From Oerskovia jenensis (lineage in GTDB: Bacteria > Actinomycetota > Actinomycetes > Actinomycetales > Cellulomonadaceae): a stretch of 64,000 nucleotides of DNA. The position numbers and the translations under genes are program-made. This document shows positions 1 to 8,724 of this stretch, one piece after another. Within the stretch, counting starts at the first letter, position 1, and each line of letters starts with the position of its first letter. The notes under the pieces were generated by a model. That model did not search any database and was not told the DNA's origin. It saw only the letters and a program-made list of their open reading frames with translations. The stretch lies in NCBI RefSeq assembly GCF_016907235.1, contig NZ_JAFBBO010000001.1, forward strand, positions 2,604,001-2,668,000, read 5' to 3'.

Positions 1-604
1 CTCGGGTGACGTCGACGCTGCGTCCGAGCACCCCGACGGTCGCTGCCGCGAGCTCGTCGACGTCGCCCTGGAGGCGCTGGAGCGTCGCCGTGAGGGTGCC
101 GAGGGTCTGGAGCCGGCGGGCGTCGACCACGTGGTCGGTGGTCTCGGTCGCGACGTCGAGGACACCGCGGATGACGCCTTCGTCGTCACGCAACGGGCTG
201 TAGGAGAACGTGAAGGCCGTCTCCTCGTCGAAGCCCGAGCGGTTCATGATCAGGGGCTGGTCCTCGGACCAGGTGGGCTCGCCGGTCTTCAGGACCCCGG
301 CGAACAGGGGCTCGATCTCGTCCCAGATCTCGGCCCACACGTCGGCCGCGGGGGCGCCCATGGCGCCGGGGTGCTTGTCCTGCCCGAGCATGGGCCGGTA
401 GCCGTCGTTGTACAGCATCACGAGGTCCGGTCCCCAGGCGATGAAGATGGGGAAGCGCGTGCTGAAGCACAGGCGCACGGCGGCGCGCAGCGTCTTGGGC
501 CAGGTGTCGGGGGAGCCGAGCGAGGTGGCGGACCAGTCGATCGACCGGGCCAGCTCACCGCTCTCGGTGCCCTGGGTGGCCAGGTCGAACCAGTCGGAAC
601 TCAC
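1..604 (-). CDS. PAS-domain sensor protein, N-terminal part (cut by window edge)
   Basis: The frame opens at GTG 604 and runs off the left edge, giving the first 201 residues. They form a PAS-type sensory module of a family common in multi-domain sensors: SLGSPDTWPK near residue 30, WGPDLVMLYNDGYR near 60, and FTFSYSPLRDDEG near 135. A helical stretch begins about residue 165 and normally leads into GAF, histidine kinase or PP2C-phosphatase domains, which lie outside the window, so the output is unknown. The ATG at 611 is out of frame. No Shine-Dalgarno is evident, but TATCAT on the minus strand (610-615) lies 5 nt before the GTG, so the mRNA is probably leaderless. The response regulator upstream on the same strand (714-1367) may or may not be functionally related. 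Confidence 0.75.
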   Translation of the reverse strand, partial: MSSDWFDLATQGTESGELARSIDWSATSLGSPDTWPKTLRAAVRLCFSTRFPIFIAWGPDLVMLYNDGYRPMLGQDKHPGAMGAPAADVWAEIWDEIEPLFAGVLKTGEPTWSEDQPLIMNRSGFDEETAFTFSYSPLRDDEGVIRGVLDVATETTDHVVDARRLQTLGTLTATLQRLQGDVDELAAATVGVLGRSVDVTR

Positions 605-689
605 GCCTCATGATAGGAGGTCCGTGCCTCGGAGCCCGCATCCTGTGCAGTGCACGCCGGGAGGGCCGCCGCTCGTCGAGCGGGTGCCT

Positions 690-729
690 GTCAGAACGAA
701 CGAGCCCTCGGGGTCACGCTCGTTCTGAC
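690..729. repeat. Palindromic repeat, family A, copy 1
   Basis: A 40-nt inverted repeat whose ends GTCAGAACGA and TCGTTCTGAC are complementary over 10 bp. Read on the minus strand it begins GTCAGAACGAGCGTGACCC, 19 bases identical to copy 2 at 30518-30563. It overlaps the stop codon of the response regulator (TGA at 714-716) and so encodes that protein's last residues. It could act as a terminator for the minus-strand operon. Confidence 0.75.
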
Positions 730-1367
730 GGCCCGACCAGGCCCGACTCGTAGGCCGCGATCACGAGCTGCACGCGGTCGCGGCAGCCCAGCTTGCGCAG
801 CGCCTCCGACACGTGCGACTTCACGGTCTGCTCGGAGATGAACAGCTCGGCCCCGATCTCGGCGTTCGACAGCCCGCGCGCGACCGTGAGCAGCACCTCG
901 CGCTCGCGGCACGTGAGGTCCTCGATCCCGGGGGCGACCCGGGGGGCGCGCTGCGCGAAGTCGCCCACGAGGCGGCGGGTGACCGTGGGCCCCAGGAGCA
1001 TCGAGCCGTCGGCCACGAGCCGCACACCCTCGACCAGCCGGGGCGCCGGGGTGTCCTTGAGCAGGAATCCCGACGCCCCGGCCTGGAGCGCGTCGAACAC
1101 GTACTCGTCGAGGTCGAACGTCGTGAGGATGAGGACGCTCGTGCCGGGGTACCGGTCGCAGATCGCGGCGGTCGCGGCGATCCCGTCCAGGACGGGCATG
1201 CGCACGTCCACGACGGCGACGTCGGGCCGGCGGGCCGCGACGACGTCGAGCAGCTCGGCGCCGTTCCCTGCCGAGCCGACGACCTCGATGTCCTCGGCCG
1301 CGTCGAGGATCGCCGCGAAGCCGTACCGGACCACGGGCTGGTCGTCGGCGACCACGACCCGGGTCAT
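714..1367 (-). CDS. NarL/FixJ-family response regulator
   Basis: A 217-residue response regulator. The receiver domain (about 1-120) has the acidic pair D8-D9, phospho-acceptor D54 in VVDVRMP, the switch threonine in LTTF and lysine in FLLKD. The C-terminal LuxR-type HTH (about 150-210) shows LTCREREVLLTVARGLSNAEI and SEQTVKSHVSEALRKLG. It should be phosphorylated by the DesK-type kinase encoded just upstream: its ATG overlaps the kinase stop codon (1364-1367), indicating translational coupling. The last residues lie inside palindrome 690-729. The target genes are not evident; the signal is unknown. Confidence 0.9.
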   Translation of the reverse strand: MTRVVVADDQPVVRYGFAAILDAAEDIEVVGSAGNGAELLDVVAARRPDVAVVDVRMPVLDGIAATAAICDRYPGTSVLILTTFDLDEYVFDALQAGASGFLLKDTPAPRLVEGVRLVADGSMLLGPTVTRRLVGDFAQRAPRVAPGIEDLTCREREVLLTVARGLSNAEIGAELFISEQTVKSHVSEALRKLGCRDRVQLVIAAYESGLVGPSERA

Positions 1368-2803
1368 GCGTCGATCCCGTCCGCGGCGTCGGGGAGCGGC
1401 AGGGGGTCGCCCGCGTGGCCGTACAGGGACGTGCCCGTGCGCTCGGCGGCCGTGGCCGGTTCCGGCCCGTCGACCGGGAGCGCGAGCTCCACGACGAACG
1501 AGCCGTCCTCCTCGCCCGCCGTGAGCGAGCCGCCGATGGACTCGACGCGTTCGCGCATCCCGAGCAGCCCGCGGCCTGGAGCAGCGGGGGATGTGCGCGG
1601 GACGAGGGGGTTCGCGACGCGCGCGGTCACGGTGGTCCTCGCCTCGTGGCCGGCCGTCGGGGACGGGCCGTCCGGGGGAACGGGCAGCGTGCCCGTGCCC
1701 GACGGCGCCGCTCCCGTCCCGAGGGCGAGCGTCACCGGTTGCCCCGGGGCATGGCGGCGCGCGTTAGTGAGCGACTCCTGCACCGCGCGGTAGAGCACGA
1801 TGCCCTGGGCCGGTGGCAGCACCGGCACGTCGCCCACGACCGTCACGGACTGCCCGGCCGAGCGTGCCGCGTCCACGAGCGCGACGACGTCCGCGGCCCC
1901 GGGCTGCGGGGCCCGGTCGGCGTCCTCGGTGCGTTGCAGGACCGCGAGCACCTGCCGCAGCTCGCCCAGCGCGCGCCGGGCGTCGTCGGCGATGTCCGCG
2001 AGCACGACCCTGGACTCGGCGTCCATCGAGGGGTGCACGTACGGCGCCGACTCCGCGCGGACCGCGACGAGCGAGATGTGGTGCGCGACGACGTCGTGCA
2101 GGTCGTGCGCGATCCGCGCTCTCTCGCTCGCGACGGTCTCGACCGCGAGCGCGTGCTCGGTGGCGCGAGCGGCCTCGGCCGTGCGCCGCCGAGCACGCAC
2201 CCCGGCCCCGATCGCCCCGCTGATCGCGGTCGTCGCGAGCGCGACGACGGTGTAGAGGACGAAGGTGACCTCCCGGCCGCCCGTCCCGGCAGTCACCGGG
2301 CCGATCGGCAGGAGGGCGGCGATGCCTGTCGCGCAGTAGACGCCTGCCACCGTGATCGTGAGGAACAGGGGCAGGGCGGCCTGCAGGACCTTGTCGACCG
2401 CGGCGACCACGGTGATGGCGAGGAGGGCGAGCCACCACGCCCACACGAACGTCCCGATCAGCGCGACGAGCAGGAACGGCCAGGTCGCGAGCACGCAGGC
2501 GAGGCCCGTCGACCGCCGGGAGACGAGGACCCCGACGACGGCGCTGAAGCTGCCCAGCGCGATGACCGGGTGGACGAGCGGGAACCCTTCGAGCGAGCTC
2601 TGCCAGAGCCCGGTGCCCACGTACCCGTAGGACAGGATCGGTGTGCTGATCGCGAACAGCCCCACGAGCATCGCGAGCACCGCGGGCAGGACCCAGGGCC
2701 GCCAGTCCTCGCGCTCGGCGGCGGCGCTCGCCGAGCGACCGGGGACGACGACCCCGGCGGGTGGCAGCGGGATGGGCTGGGTCGGAGGGGCGGCGGTGAC
2801 CAT
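1364..2803 (-). CDS. DesK/LiaS-type sensor histidine kinase
   Basis: A 479-residue membrane kinase. The N-terminal half has a proline-rich leader (about 1-30) and five or six hydrophobic segments (about 35-215). The HisKA_3 dimerisation box ARIAHDLHDVVAHHISL places the phospho-histidine near residue 233. The HATPase has an N-box ESLTNARRHA and a G-box GRGLLGMRERVESIGG. Between these ATPase boxes lies a Gly/Pro/Thr-rich stretch of about 30 residues (GTGAAPSGTGTLP and following) not typical of the fold; its DNA contains the dispersed GCCCGACGGCGC motif (1697-1708). It forms a pair with the regulator at 714-1367 through a 4-nt ATGA overlap. Ligand unknown. Confidence 0.88.
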   Translation of the reverse strand: MVTAAPPTQPIPLPPAGVVVPGRSASAAAEREDWRPWVLPAVLAMLVGLFAISTPILSYGYVGTGLWQSSLEGFPLVHPVIALGSFSAVVGVLVSRRSTGLACVLATWPFLLVALIGTFVWAWWLALLAITVVAAVDKVLQAALPLFLTITVAGVYCATGIAALLPIGPVTAGTGGREVTFVLYTVVALATTAISGAIGAGVRARRRTAEAARATEHALAVETVASERARIAHDLHDVVAHHISLVAVRAESAPYVHPSMDAESRVVLADIADDARRALGELRQVLAVLQRTEDADRAPQPGAADVVALVDAARSAGQSVTVVGDVPVLPPAQGIVLYRAVQESLTNARRHAPGQPVTLALGTGAAPSGTGTLPVPPDGPSPTAGHEARTTVTARVANPLVPRTSPAAPGRGLLGMRERVESIGGSLTAGEEDGSFVVELALPVDGPEPATAAERTGTSLYGHAGDPLPLPDAADGIDA

Positions 2804-3048
2804 GCGGACGATTCTTGCGGGTCCGGCCCGGGGCCCGGCACCGGCGCGCGACGGACCCGCCCTCCCTCCTGCGGGGGAGGTCGAGGTTCACCCGTCCCAG
2901 CCCGCGAGAGCATCGACGAACCGCTTGACCCGTCCCGAGCCTGTGCCTACGGTCCGCCGACGCGCGCGACCCACGACCTCCTCGACCGACCGGCCCGCCG
3001 GGCCCGCGAGGACCGTCCGCAGGAGGGGCCGCGCCGGACGGAGGAGAC

Positions 3049-4266
3049 ATGACCGCCGCGATCCACTGGTTCCTGCCGACGTCGGGGGACGGCCGCACGG
3101 TCGTCGGTTCCTCGCACGCCGCGACGACCCCCGGGACGGCGCGGGCCTTCCGGGCGCCGACGCTCGAGTACCTCACCGACGTCGCGCGCACCGCCGACCG
3201 CCTGGGCTACGAGGCCGTCCTGACCCCGACCGGCACCTGGTGCGAGGACGCGTGGCTGACCACCGCGGCGCTGCTGCGCGAGACGCAGAGGCTGCACTTC
3301 CTCGTCGCGTTCCGCCCGGGCCTGGTGTCGCCGACGCTCGCGGCGCAGATGGCCGCGACGCTCCAGCGGTTCTCGGGCGGGCGCGTGCGCCTCAACGTCG
3401 TGACGGGCGGGGACGAGAGCGAGCAGCAACGGTTCGGCGACTGGCTCGACCACGACGAGCGCTACGCCCGCACGGCCGAGTTCCTGGCCGTGGTGCGCGG
3501 GCTGTTCTCGGGCGAGCCCCTCGACCTCGACGGGCAGCACTACCGCATCCGCGACGGCCGGGTCCCCGTGCCGCCGGACCCGGCGCCGCCCATCTACTTC
3601 GGAGGGTCCTCGGAGGCCGCGCTGCCCGTCGCGGCCGAGCACGCCGACGTCTACCTCACGTGGGGCGAGCCACCGGCCCAGGCCAAGGCCAAGATCGACC
3701 GCGTGCGTGAGCTCGCGGCCGAGCGGGGGCGGACCCTGCGGTTCGGCATCCGGCTGCACACCATCAGCCGTGACTCGTCGGCCGAGGCGTGGGGCGTGAC
3801 CGAGACGTTCCTCGACGCGTGGTCGCCCGAGCAGGTCGCGGCCGCGCAGGCCCAGTTCCGTGCGTCGTCCTCGACGGGCCAGCGGCGCATGGCCGCGCTC
3901 AACGGCGACCGTTTCGACGGCCGCTCGCGGTCCCTGGAGGTGCACCCGGGCCTGTGGGCGGGCGTGGGGCTCGTGCGCGGCGGCGCCGGGACGTCGCTCG
4001 TGGGCAGCCACGAGGAGGTCGCCGACCTCGTGCAGGAGTACCACGAGGCGGGCTTCGACGAGTTCGTGCTCTCGGGCTACCCGCACCTCGAGGAGGCGCA
4101 CTGGTTCGCCGAGGGGGTGCGCCCGATCCTCGACCAGCGCGGAGTGACGCGGCCGGTCGGGGCGCGCGGCGCCGTCGGGCAGGGGGACCAGGGGAGCGAC
4201 GGGCCGGCGGGCGCCCGGCCGGCACGCGACGAGGCCGCGCTCAGGACGCACTCGGTGGCGTTCTAG
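3049..4266 (+). CDS. ssuD: FMNH2-dependent alkanesulfonate monooxygenase (SsuD-type LLM flavoprotein)
   Basis: A 405-residue bacterial luciferase-like monooxygenase. It aligns by eye with E. coli SsuD throughout: WFLPTSGDG at the N-terminus, LGYEAVLTPTG with CEDAW, LHFLVAFRPG, FSGGRVRLNVVTGGD, ERYARTAEF, IYFGGSSEAA, DVYLTWGEPP, RFGIRLH, LWAGVGLVRGGAGTSLVG and DEFVLSGYPHLEEA. The reaction releases sulfite from alkanesulfonates using reduced FMN from a separate reductase. No ssuABC transporter or reductase adjoins it, so substrate and flavin supply must come from elsewhere. The protein runs about 25-35 residues past the usual SsuD end with a Gly/Ala-rich tail; that stretch carries the GCGCCGTCGGGC motif at 4169. 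GGAGGAGAC precedes the ATG. Confidence 0.88.
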   Translation: MTAAIHWFLPTSGDGRTVVGSSHAATTPGTARAFRAPTLEYLTDVARTADRLGYEAVLTPTGTWCEDAWLTTAALLRETQRLHFLVAFRPGLVSPTLAAQMAATLQRFSGGRVRLNVVTGGDESEQQRFGDWLDHDERYARTAEFLAVVRGLFSGEPLDLDGQHYRIRDGRVPVPPDPAPPIYFGGSSEAALPVAAEHADVYLTWGEPPAQAKAKIDRVRELAAERGRTLRFGIRLHTISRDSSAEAWGVTETFLDAWSPEQVAAAQAQFRASSSTGQRRMAALNGDRFDGRSRSLEVHPGLWAGVGLVRGGAGTSLVGSHEEVADLVQEYHEAGFDEFVLSGYPHLEEAHWFAEGVRPILDQRGVTRPVGARGAVGQGDQGSDGPAGARPARDEAALRTHSVAF

Positions 4267-4309
4267 GCGCGGCCCCGGGCCGGGCCGGCACGAGGCCGGC
4301 CGGAGAACC

Positions 4310-5311
4310 TCAGACGCGCACGACCATCTTCCCGGTGTTCGCGCCGCGCATGAGGTCGAGGAACGCGTCGACCGAGTTCTCGATCCCGTCGACCACGGTC
4401 TCGTCGAACACGACCTCGCCCGCCTGGAGCCAGGCGCCCATGTCGCGCGAGAACGCGGGGAAGTGCTCGAGGTGGTTGCCGATCGTGAAGCCGCGGAGCA
4501 TGAGGCTGCGCGTCACCATGTTGCCCATGTTCCGCGGGCCCACCGCGGGCTCGGTCTCGTTGTACTGCGAGATCGCGCCGCACAGGGCCGCGCGCCCGAA
4601 GTCGTTGAACGCGCCCAGCGCGGCCTCGAGGTGCTCGCCGCCGACGTTGTCGAAGTAGACGTCGATCCCGTCGGGCGCGGCCACGGCGAGCTGGTCGGCG
4701 ACGGGCCCGTCCTTGTAGCTGAACGCGGCGTCGTAGCCGTAGCGCTCGGTCAGGAGCGCGACCTTCTCGGGGGTCCCGGCGGACCCGACGACGCGGCCCG
4801 CGCCCTTGAGGCGCGCGATCTGCCCGACGGCGGTGCCCACGGCCCCGGCGGCGCCCGAGACGAACACGGTGTCGCCCTCGCGCAGGCCCGCGATCTCGAG
4901 CAGCCCGACGTACGCCGTGAGACCCGTCATGCCCAGCGTCCCCAGGTAGGCGGACAGCGGGACGCCCGGGATCTCGGGGACCACGCGGAAGGCGGCCGCA
5001 TCGCCCTGGGCGACGTCGCGCCACCCGAGCTGGTGCAGCACGACGTCGCCGACCGCGAAGCCCTCGGCCGTCGAGGCCTCGACGCGCCCGACGGCGCCGC
5101 CCGTCATGGTCTCGCCCAGCGCGTAGGGCGGGGTGTACGACTTCACGTCGTTCATGCGCCCGCGCATGTACGGGTCGACGGACACGAACTCGTTCCGGAC
5201 GCGCACCTGGCCGGGCGCGAGGTCGGGGAGGTCGACCTGGACGGTGCGGAAGTCGTCGTGCGTGGGCCAGCCCGTGGGGCGGGCGACGAGCTGGATCTGC
5301 GTGGAGGTCAT
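4310..5311 (-). CDS. NADP-dependent zinc-independent oxidoreductase, CurA/PTGR-like (MDR superfamily)
   Basis: A 333-residue medium-chain reductase. The GroES-like N-domain has VDPYMRGRM and the family signature around GETMTGGAVG; the Rossmann domain has VFVSGAAGAVGTAVGQIARL, followed by IDVYFDNVGGEHLEAAL and GAISQYN. These match the curcumin/prostaglandin/alkenal double-bond reductases, which lack the zinc ligands of alcohol dehydrogenases and reduce alpha,beta-unsaturated ketones or aldehydes with NADPH. It lies downstream of the DUF1304 gene on the same strand (124-nt gap) and both are divergent from a TetR gene, so TetR control is likely. The natural substrate is unknown. Confidence 0.85.
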   Translation of the reverse strand: MTSTQIQLVARPTGWPTHDDFRTVQVDLPDLAPGQVRVRNEFVSVDPYMRGRMNDVKSYTPPYALGETMTGGAVGRVEASTAEGFAVGDVVLHQLGWRDVAQGDAAAFRVVPEIPGVPLSAYLGTLGMTGLTAYVGLLEIAGLREGDTVFVSGAAGAVGTAVGQIARLKGAGRVVGSAGTPEKVALLTERYGYDAAFSYKDGPVADQLAVAAPDGIDVYFDNVGGEHLEAALGAFNDFGRAALCGAISQYNETEPAVGPRNMGNMVTRSLMLRGFTIGNHLEHFPAFSRDMGAWLQAGEVVFDETVVDGIENSVDAFLDLMRGANTGKMVVRV

Positions 5312-5435
5312 GGGTGTCCTTCGGTTGCGGTTCTGCGGGGGAGCAGGCCCGACGGCGTCGCTCGGGCCGGGAGGGCCCGTGCGGCGGGTGGGGGTTCGGG
5401 CCGTGGGGTGGTCGGTGCGTGGGGCCTGGCGGCCG

Positions 5436-5822
5436 TCAGGACACCAGGGCGATCACGAGCAGCACGACCGCGATCGCGGGCGGGACGGCCTGGACGAGCG
5501 CGGCGCGGGCCTTGGCGGGGGACGAGAGGATCAGGACCAGCCCGGCGAGGACCATCGAGCCGGTCGCGCTCAGGACGAGCGCGGCGCCGACCCCGGTGTG
5601 CCCGCTCGTGACCAGCAGGATGCCGATCACGGTGATGGCCGCCAGGAACAGGTTGTAGAAGCCCTGGTTGAACGCGAGCTCCTTGGTGGCGCGGGCCTCC
5701 TGCTCGGTGGTCCCGAACGTGGCACGGGTCCGCGGGGAGGTCCAGGACACCGACTCGAGCACGAAGATGTAGACGTGGATCAGCGCGGCGAGGCCGGCGA
5801 AGACCAGTGCTGTCGCGGTCAT
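5436..5822 (-). CDS. DUF1304 membrane protein
   Basis: A 128-residue protein with four predicted membrane helices: about 4-24, 50-72, 78-100 and 108-127. Conserved DUF1304 features are the early HVYIFVLESVSW, the loop FGTTEQEA, and NQGFYNLFLA at the second helix. The function of the family is not established. It starts immediately after the TetR intergenic region and precedes the CurA-like reductase; across actinobacteria such genes often sit beside TetR regulators and oxidoreductases. GGAGGACACC precedes the ATG. Confidence 0.85.
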   Translation of the reverse strand: MTATALVFAGLAALIHVYIFVLESVSWTSPRTRATFGTTEQEARATKELAFNQGFYNLFLAAITVIGILLVTSGHTGVGAALVLSATGSMVLAGLVLILSSPAKARAALVQAVPPAIAVVLLVIALVS

Positions 5823-5890
5823 GGGTGGTGTCCTCCAGGGTGAGGGGCGGTGCTCTCGCGTCTGCCGCTGCCGGTGAGACTTGATTCTGA

Positions 5891-5941
5891 ACTGATCGGT
5901 CTACTAATCGACGGTACAGTTGTGTACTGGTCGGTGCAATA
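5891..5941. promoter_or_regulatory. Candidate TetR operator in divergent promoter region
   Basis: This spacer segment is clearly more AT-rich than its surroundings. It holds a perfect dyad GTACA-GTTG-TGTAC (5914-5927), and an imperfect direct repeat ACTGATCGGT / ACTGGTCGGT at 5891 and 5926. Its position between the TetR gene (5969) and the DUF1304/reductase genes (5822 leftward) is where a TetR repressor would control both directions. Confidence 0.55.
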
Positions 5942-5968
5942 CGAGATGCGGAAAGTGAGGCGGTCCAC

Positions 5969-6586
5969 ATGGGCAGGTCGCAGTCGTTCGACACCACCAC
6001 GGTGGTCCAGGCGGCCCGGGACGTGTTCTGGGACCAGGGCCTGGACGGAGCATCTCTCCCCGACCTCGAACGCGCCACCGGGATCAACCGGTCGAGCCTC
6101 TACCACGCGTTCGGCTCCAAGCGTGGGCTGTTCGACGCGGCCGTCGAGGACTACCTCGACACCGTGATCCGGCCCCGGCTGCGGCCGCTCGTCACCGCAG
6201 GTCAGGGGAGCGGCACCGCGCCCGAGGCGGGGCGCGCGGTGGTGACGTACTTCGACCGGCTCGCCTCCGCCGTCGGGCAGCTTCCCGCCGACTCCCCGCG
6301 GCTCGGCTGCCTCCTCGTCGGGTGCGCGACCGGGGCCGCCGGGCACGACGAGGCGCTGCGCGGCGCGGTCGACGCCTATCGGGCCGAGCTGACCGACGCC
6401 CTCGCCGGGGCGCTGCGCGCCGCGGACCCGGCGCTCGCGGACGAGTCCGTCGAGCGGCGCGCGCGCCTGCTGCTCTCGCTCCAGCTCAGCGCGCTCGCGC
6501 TCGCGCGCGTCAACCAGGACGAGGCCGTCGCGATGCTGCGCGCCGCGCGCGACCAGGCGGCAGAGTGGGTTCCGCGCGACGCGTAG
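5969..6586 (+). CDS. TetR-family transcriptional regulator
   Basis: A 205-residue one-component repressor. The N-terminal HTH (about 8-55) has VVQAARDVFWDQGLDGASL followed by the recognition helix INRSSLYHAFGSKRGLF. The C-terminal all-helical ligand domain is generic, with GCLLVGCATG near residue 115, a pattern of the TetR_C group associated with small electrophiles or alkylating substrates (a family-level hint only). It is divergent from DUF1304 and a CurA-like reductase and most likely represses both. The ATG lies about 40 nt after the candidate operator. Confidence 0.85.
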   Translation: MGRSQSFDTTTVVQAARDVFWDQGLDGASLPDLERATGINRSSLYHAFGSKRGLFDAAVEDYLDTVIRPRLRPLVTAGQGSGTAPEAGRAVVTYFDRLASAVGQLPADSPRLGCLLVGCATGAAGHDEALRGAVDAYRAELTDALAGALRAADPALADESVERRARLLLSLQLSALALARVNQDEAVAMLRAARDQAAEWVPRDA

Positions 6587-6648
6587 CGGTGCGGGGCGCA
6601 GATGCTTCGTCTGATAGGAAGTAATCTCCCGAGCGAGACGAGAAGCCC

Positions 6649-8571
6649 ATGGAGTTCGTCCCCTACCTGATCGCCGGCGTCCTGGCGGTGGTCGGCGTGA
6701 CCGCGCTCGCACCACGCCTGGGAGTCGCCGCCCCGCTGATCCTCGTGCTGCTGGGCGTCGCGGTGTCGTTCCTGCCCGCGGTCTCGGCCGTCGAGGTCGA
6801 GCCCGAGTGGATCCTTGCCGGAGTCCTGCCGCCGCTGCTGTACTCGGCGTCCGTCAGCATGCCCGCGATGGACTTCCGGCGAGACCTCAAGGCCATCAGC
6901 GGGCTGTCCGTGGTGCTCGTCGTCATCAGCGCCGTGGTGCTCGGGTTCCTGTTCCACCTGCTCATCCCGGGGATCGGCCTCGCGACGGGCATCGCGCTCG
7001 GCGCGATCATCAGCCCCACCGACGCGGTCGCGACCTCGATCGTCAAGAAGGCCGGGGTCTCGCCGCGCGTCGTGACGGTGCTCGAGGGCGAGAGCCTGCT
7101 CAACGACGCCTCGGCCCTGGTGCTGCTGCGCTCGGCCATCGCGGCCACGGCCGCGACCGTCTCGGTCGGGCAGGTCGCGGGCGACTTCGTCTACGCGGTG
7201 GCGGTCGCCGTGGCGATCGGGTTCGTCGTCGGCAAGGCCAACCTGTGGCTGCGCTCGCGGGTACGCGAGGCGACGTCCAACACCGCGATCTCGTTCGTCG
7301 TGCCCTTCATCGCGTTCCTGCCCTCGGAGCACCTGGGTGCGTCGGGTCTGGTCGCGGTCGTCACGGCCGGCATCGTCACGGGGCTCGGCGCGCCCAAGCA
7401 CCTGAGCCCGCAGGACCGGATCGCCGAGAAGGCGAACTGGAGGACGGTCGAGCTGCTGCTGGAGGGCGGGGTCTTCCTGCTCATGGGGCTCGAGGTGTTC
7501 GGGCTCGTCGAGGAGGTCCGCGAGGAGCACGGCAGCCTGTGGACGGCCGCGGGGCTCGCGCTCCTGGCCGCGGTCGTGGTCATCGCGCTGCGGTCGGTGT
7601 TCGTCGCGGCGCTGCTGTGGCTCATGAAGCGCTCCAACCGCCGCAACCCCGAGGTGCGCGAGAAGCTCGCGGCCGTGACCGACAAGCTCGACCGCGGCGA
7701 GCTGCCCACGGTCGAGGACCGCGGGCCGGGCCGGGGGAGACGACGGCGCCGCGCGCCGCGAGGGGGCACGGCAGGCGGTCCGGAGGGTGCTGCGGCCGGC
7801 GGTCCGGGCGGGGACCGGACGGGCGCGCGCGTCCCCGGCCTGGGTGGCCCGGGCGGCCTCGCCGGGGCGCGCGGCGGCCCCGGGCGGAGCGCCGGTCCGG
7901 GGGAGGCGCCCTCGCTCGACGACCCGCGCGTCCAGACCCGCATGGCCCGGATCCAGACGTTCCTCACGCGCCGCATCGCCGACATCGACTACCTGGCGGC
8001 CGAGCCGCTCGGTCGTCGCGAGGGCGTGCTGCTCGTGTGGGCGGGCATGCGCGGCGTCGTGACGCTCGCGGCGGCCCAGTCCCTCCCGGCCGGCACGCCG
8101 CACCGGGCGCTGCTGGTCCTCATCGCGTTCTTCGTGGCCGCCGGGACGCTGCTGGTCCAGGGCGGGACGCTGCCGTGGGTCGTGCGACGCCTCGACCTGA
8201 CGGTCGACGCCTCGACCGAGAACGACGAGCGGCTCGCGCTCCTCGGCGAGCTCTCGCGCGTGGCCGCCGAGGTGATCGACGCGCCCGGCCTCGCCCGTCC
8301 GGACGGGACGCCCTACGCCCCCGAGACGATCGAGCGCGTGCGCCAGGAGATCGCGCACGACGACCTCGTGGACCGGGAGGCCACCGAGGGGGACGACCGG
8401 CACCGCCAGTACCGTGAGCTGCGCCTCGCGGTGCTCGCGGCCCAGCGCGAGGAGCTGCTGCACGTGCGCGACCACGGCACCTACAGCTCGGGGGCGATGG
8501 ACGAGACGCTCAAGGTGCTCGACGCGAGCCAGATCAGCGTCGAGATGCACGCGCCGTCCGCGGAACGGTAG
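6649..8571 (+). CDS. Na+/H+ antiporter, CPA1 family
   Basis: A 640-residue cation/proton antiporter. The membrane part (about 1-325) has eleven or twelve helices with the CPA1 landmarks: LPPLLYSASVSMP, GAIISPTDAVATSIVKKAG, and GESLLNDASALVLL, which carries the ion-binding ND pair. About residues 365-425 form an Arg/Gly/Pro-rich low-complexity insert that interrupts the region before the last helices (VWAGMRGVVTLAAAQSLP). The hydrophilic C-terminus (about 520-640) resembles the cytoplasmic tails of NhaP-like exchangers. It should export Na+ in exchange for H+. It ends at the convergent palindrome 8631-8688, likely its terminator. Confidence 0.9.
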   Translation: MEFVPYLIAGVLAVVGVTALAPRLGVAAPLILVLLGVAVSFLPAVSAVEVEPEWILAGVLPPLLYSASVSMPAMDFRRDLKAISGLSVVLVVISAVVLGFLFHLLIPGIGLATGIALGAIISPTDAVATSIVKKAGVSPRVVTVLEGESLLNDASALVLLRSAIAATAATVSVGQVAGDFVYAVAVAVAIGFVVGKANLWLRSRVREATSNTAISFVVPFIAFLPSEHLGASGLVAVVTAGIVTGLGAPKHLSPQDRIAEKANWRTVELLLEGGVFLLMGLEVFGLVEEVREEHGSLWTAAGLALLAAVVVIALRSVFVAALLWLMKRSNRRNPEVREKLAAVTDKLDRGELPTVEDRGPGRGRRRRRAPRGGTAGGPEGAAAGGPGGDRTGARVPGLGGPGGLAGARGGPGRSAGPGEAPSLDDPRVQTRMARIQTFLTRRIADIDYLAAEPLGRREGVLLVWAGMRGVVTLAAAQSLPAGTPHRALLVLIAFFVAAGTLLVQGGTLPWVVRRLDLTVDASTENDERLALLGELSRVAAEVIDAPGLARPDGTPYAPETIERVRQEIAHDDLVDREATEGDDRHRQYRELRLAVLAAQREELLHVRDHGTYSSGAMDETLKVLDASQISVEMHAPSAER

Positions 8572-8630
8572 CCCTGAGCGGTACCGCCTGTACTGCCTGT
8601 GGCCGCCCGGACCGCCTGCGCCGCCTGCGC

Positions 8631-8688
8631 CGAGAAGTGAGCAGCTGCCCCTGGATCCGGCGATCCAGGGGCAGCTGCTCACTTCTCG
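8631..8688. repeat. Palindromic repeat, family B, copy 1
   Basis: A perfect 27-bp inverted repeat with a 4-nt loop (CGGC). Arms start CGAGAAGTGAGCAGCTGCCC at 8631 and end at 8688. The arm sequence is shared with copies at 25911-25974 and 28366-28427. It sits between the convergent antiporter (stop 8571) and DUF1801 gene (stop 8725). No T-run follows, but it could serve as a bidirectional terminator. Confidence 0.92.
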
Positions 8689-8724
8689 CGACGTCCGGAC
8701 CGGGGCCCGGACGTGCGGGTCGCG

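Noticed and set aside
6376-8682. Very long minus-strand open frame opposite the CPA1 antiporter
   Set aside because: High-GC antisense frame with Arg/Asp/His-rich, non-globular composition; the plus strand encodes a clear antiporter.
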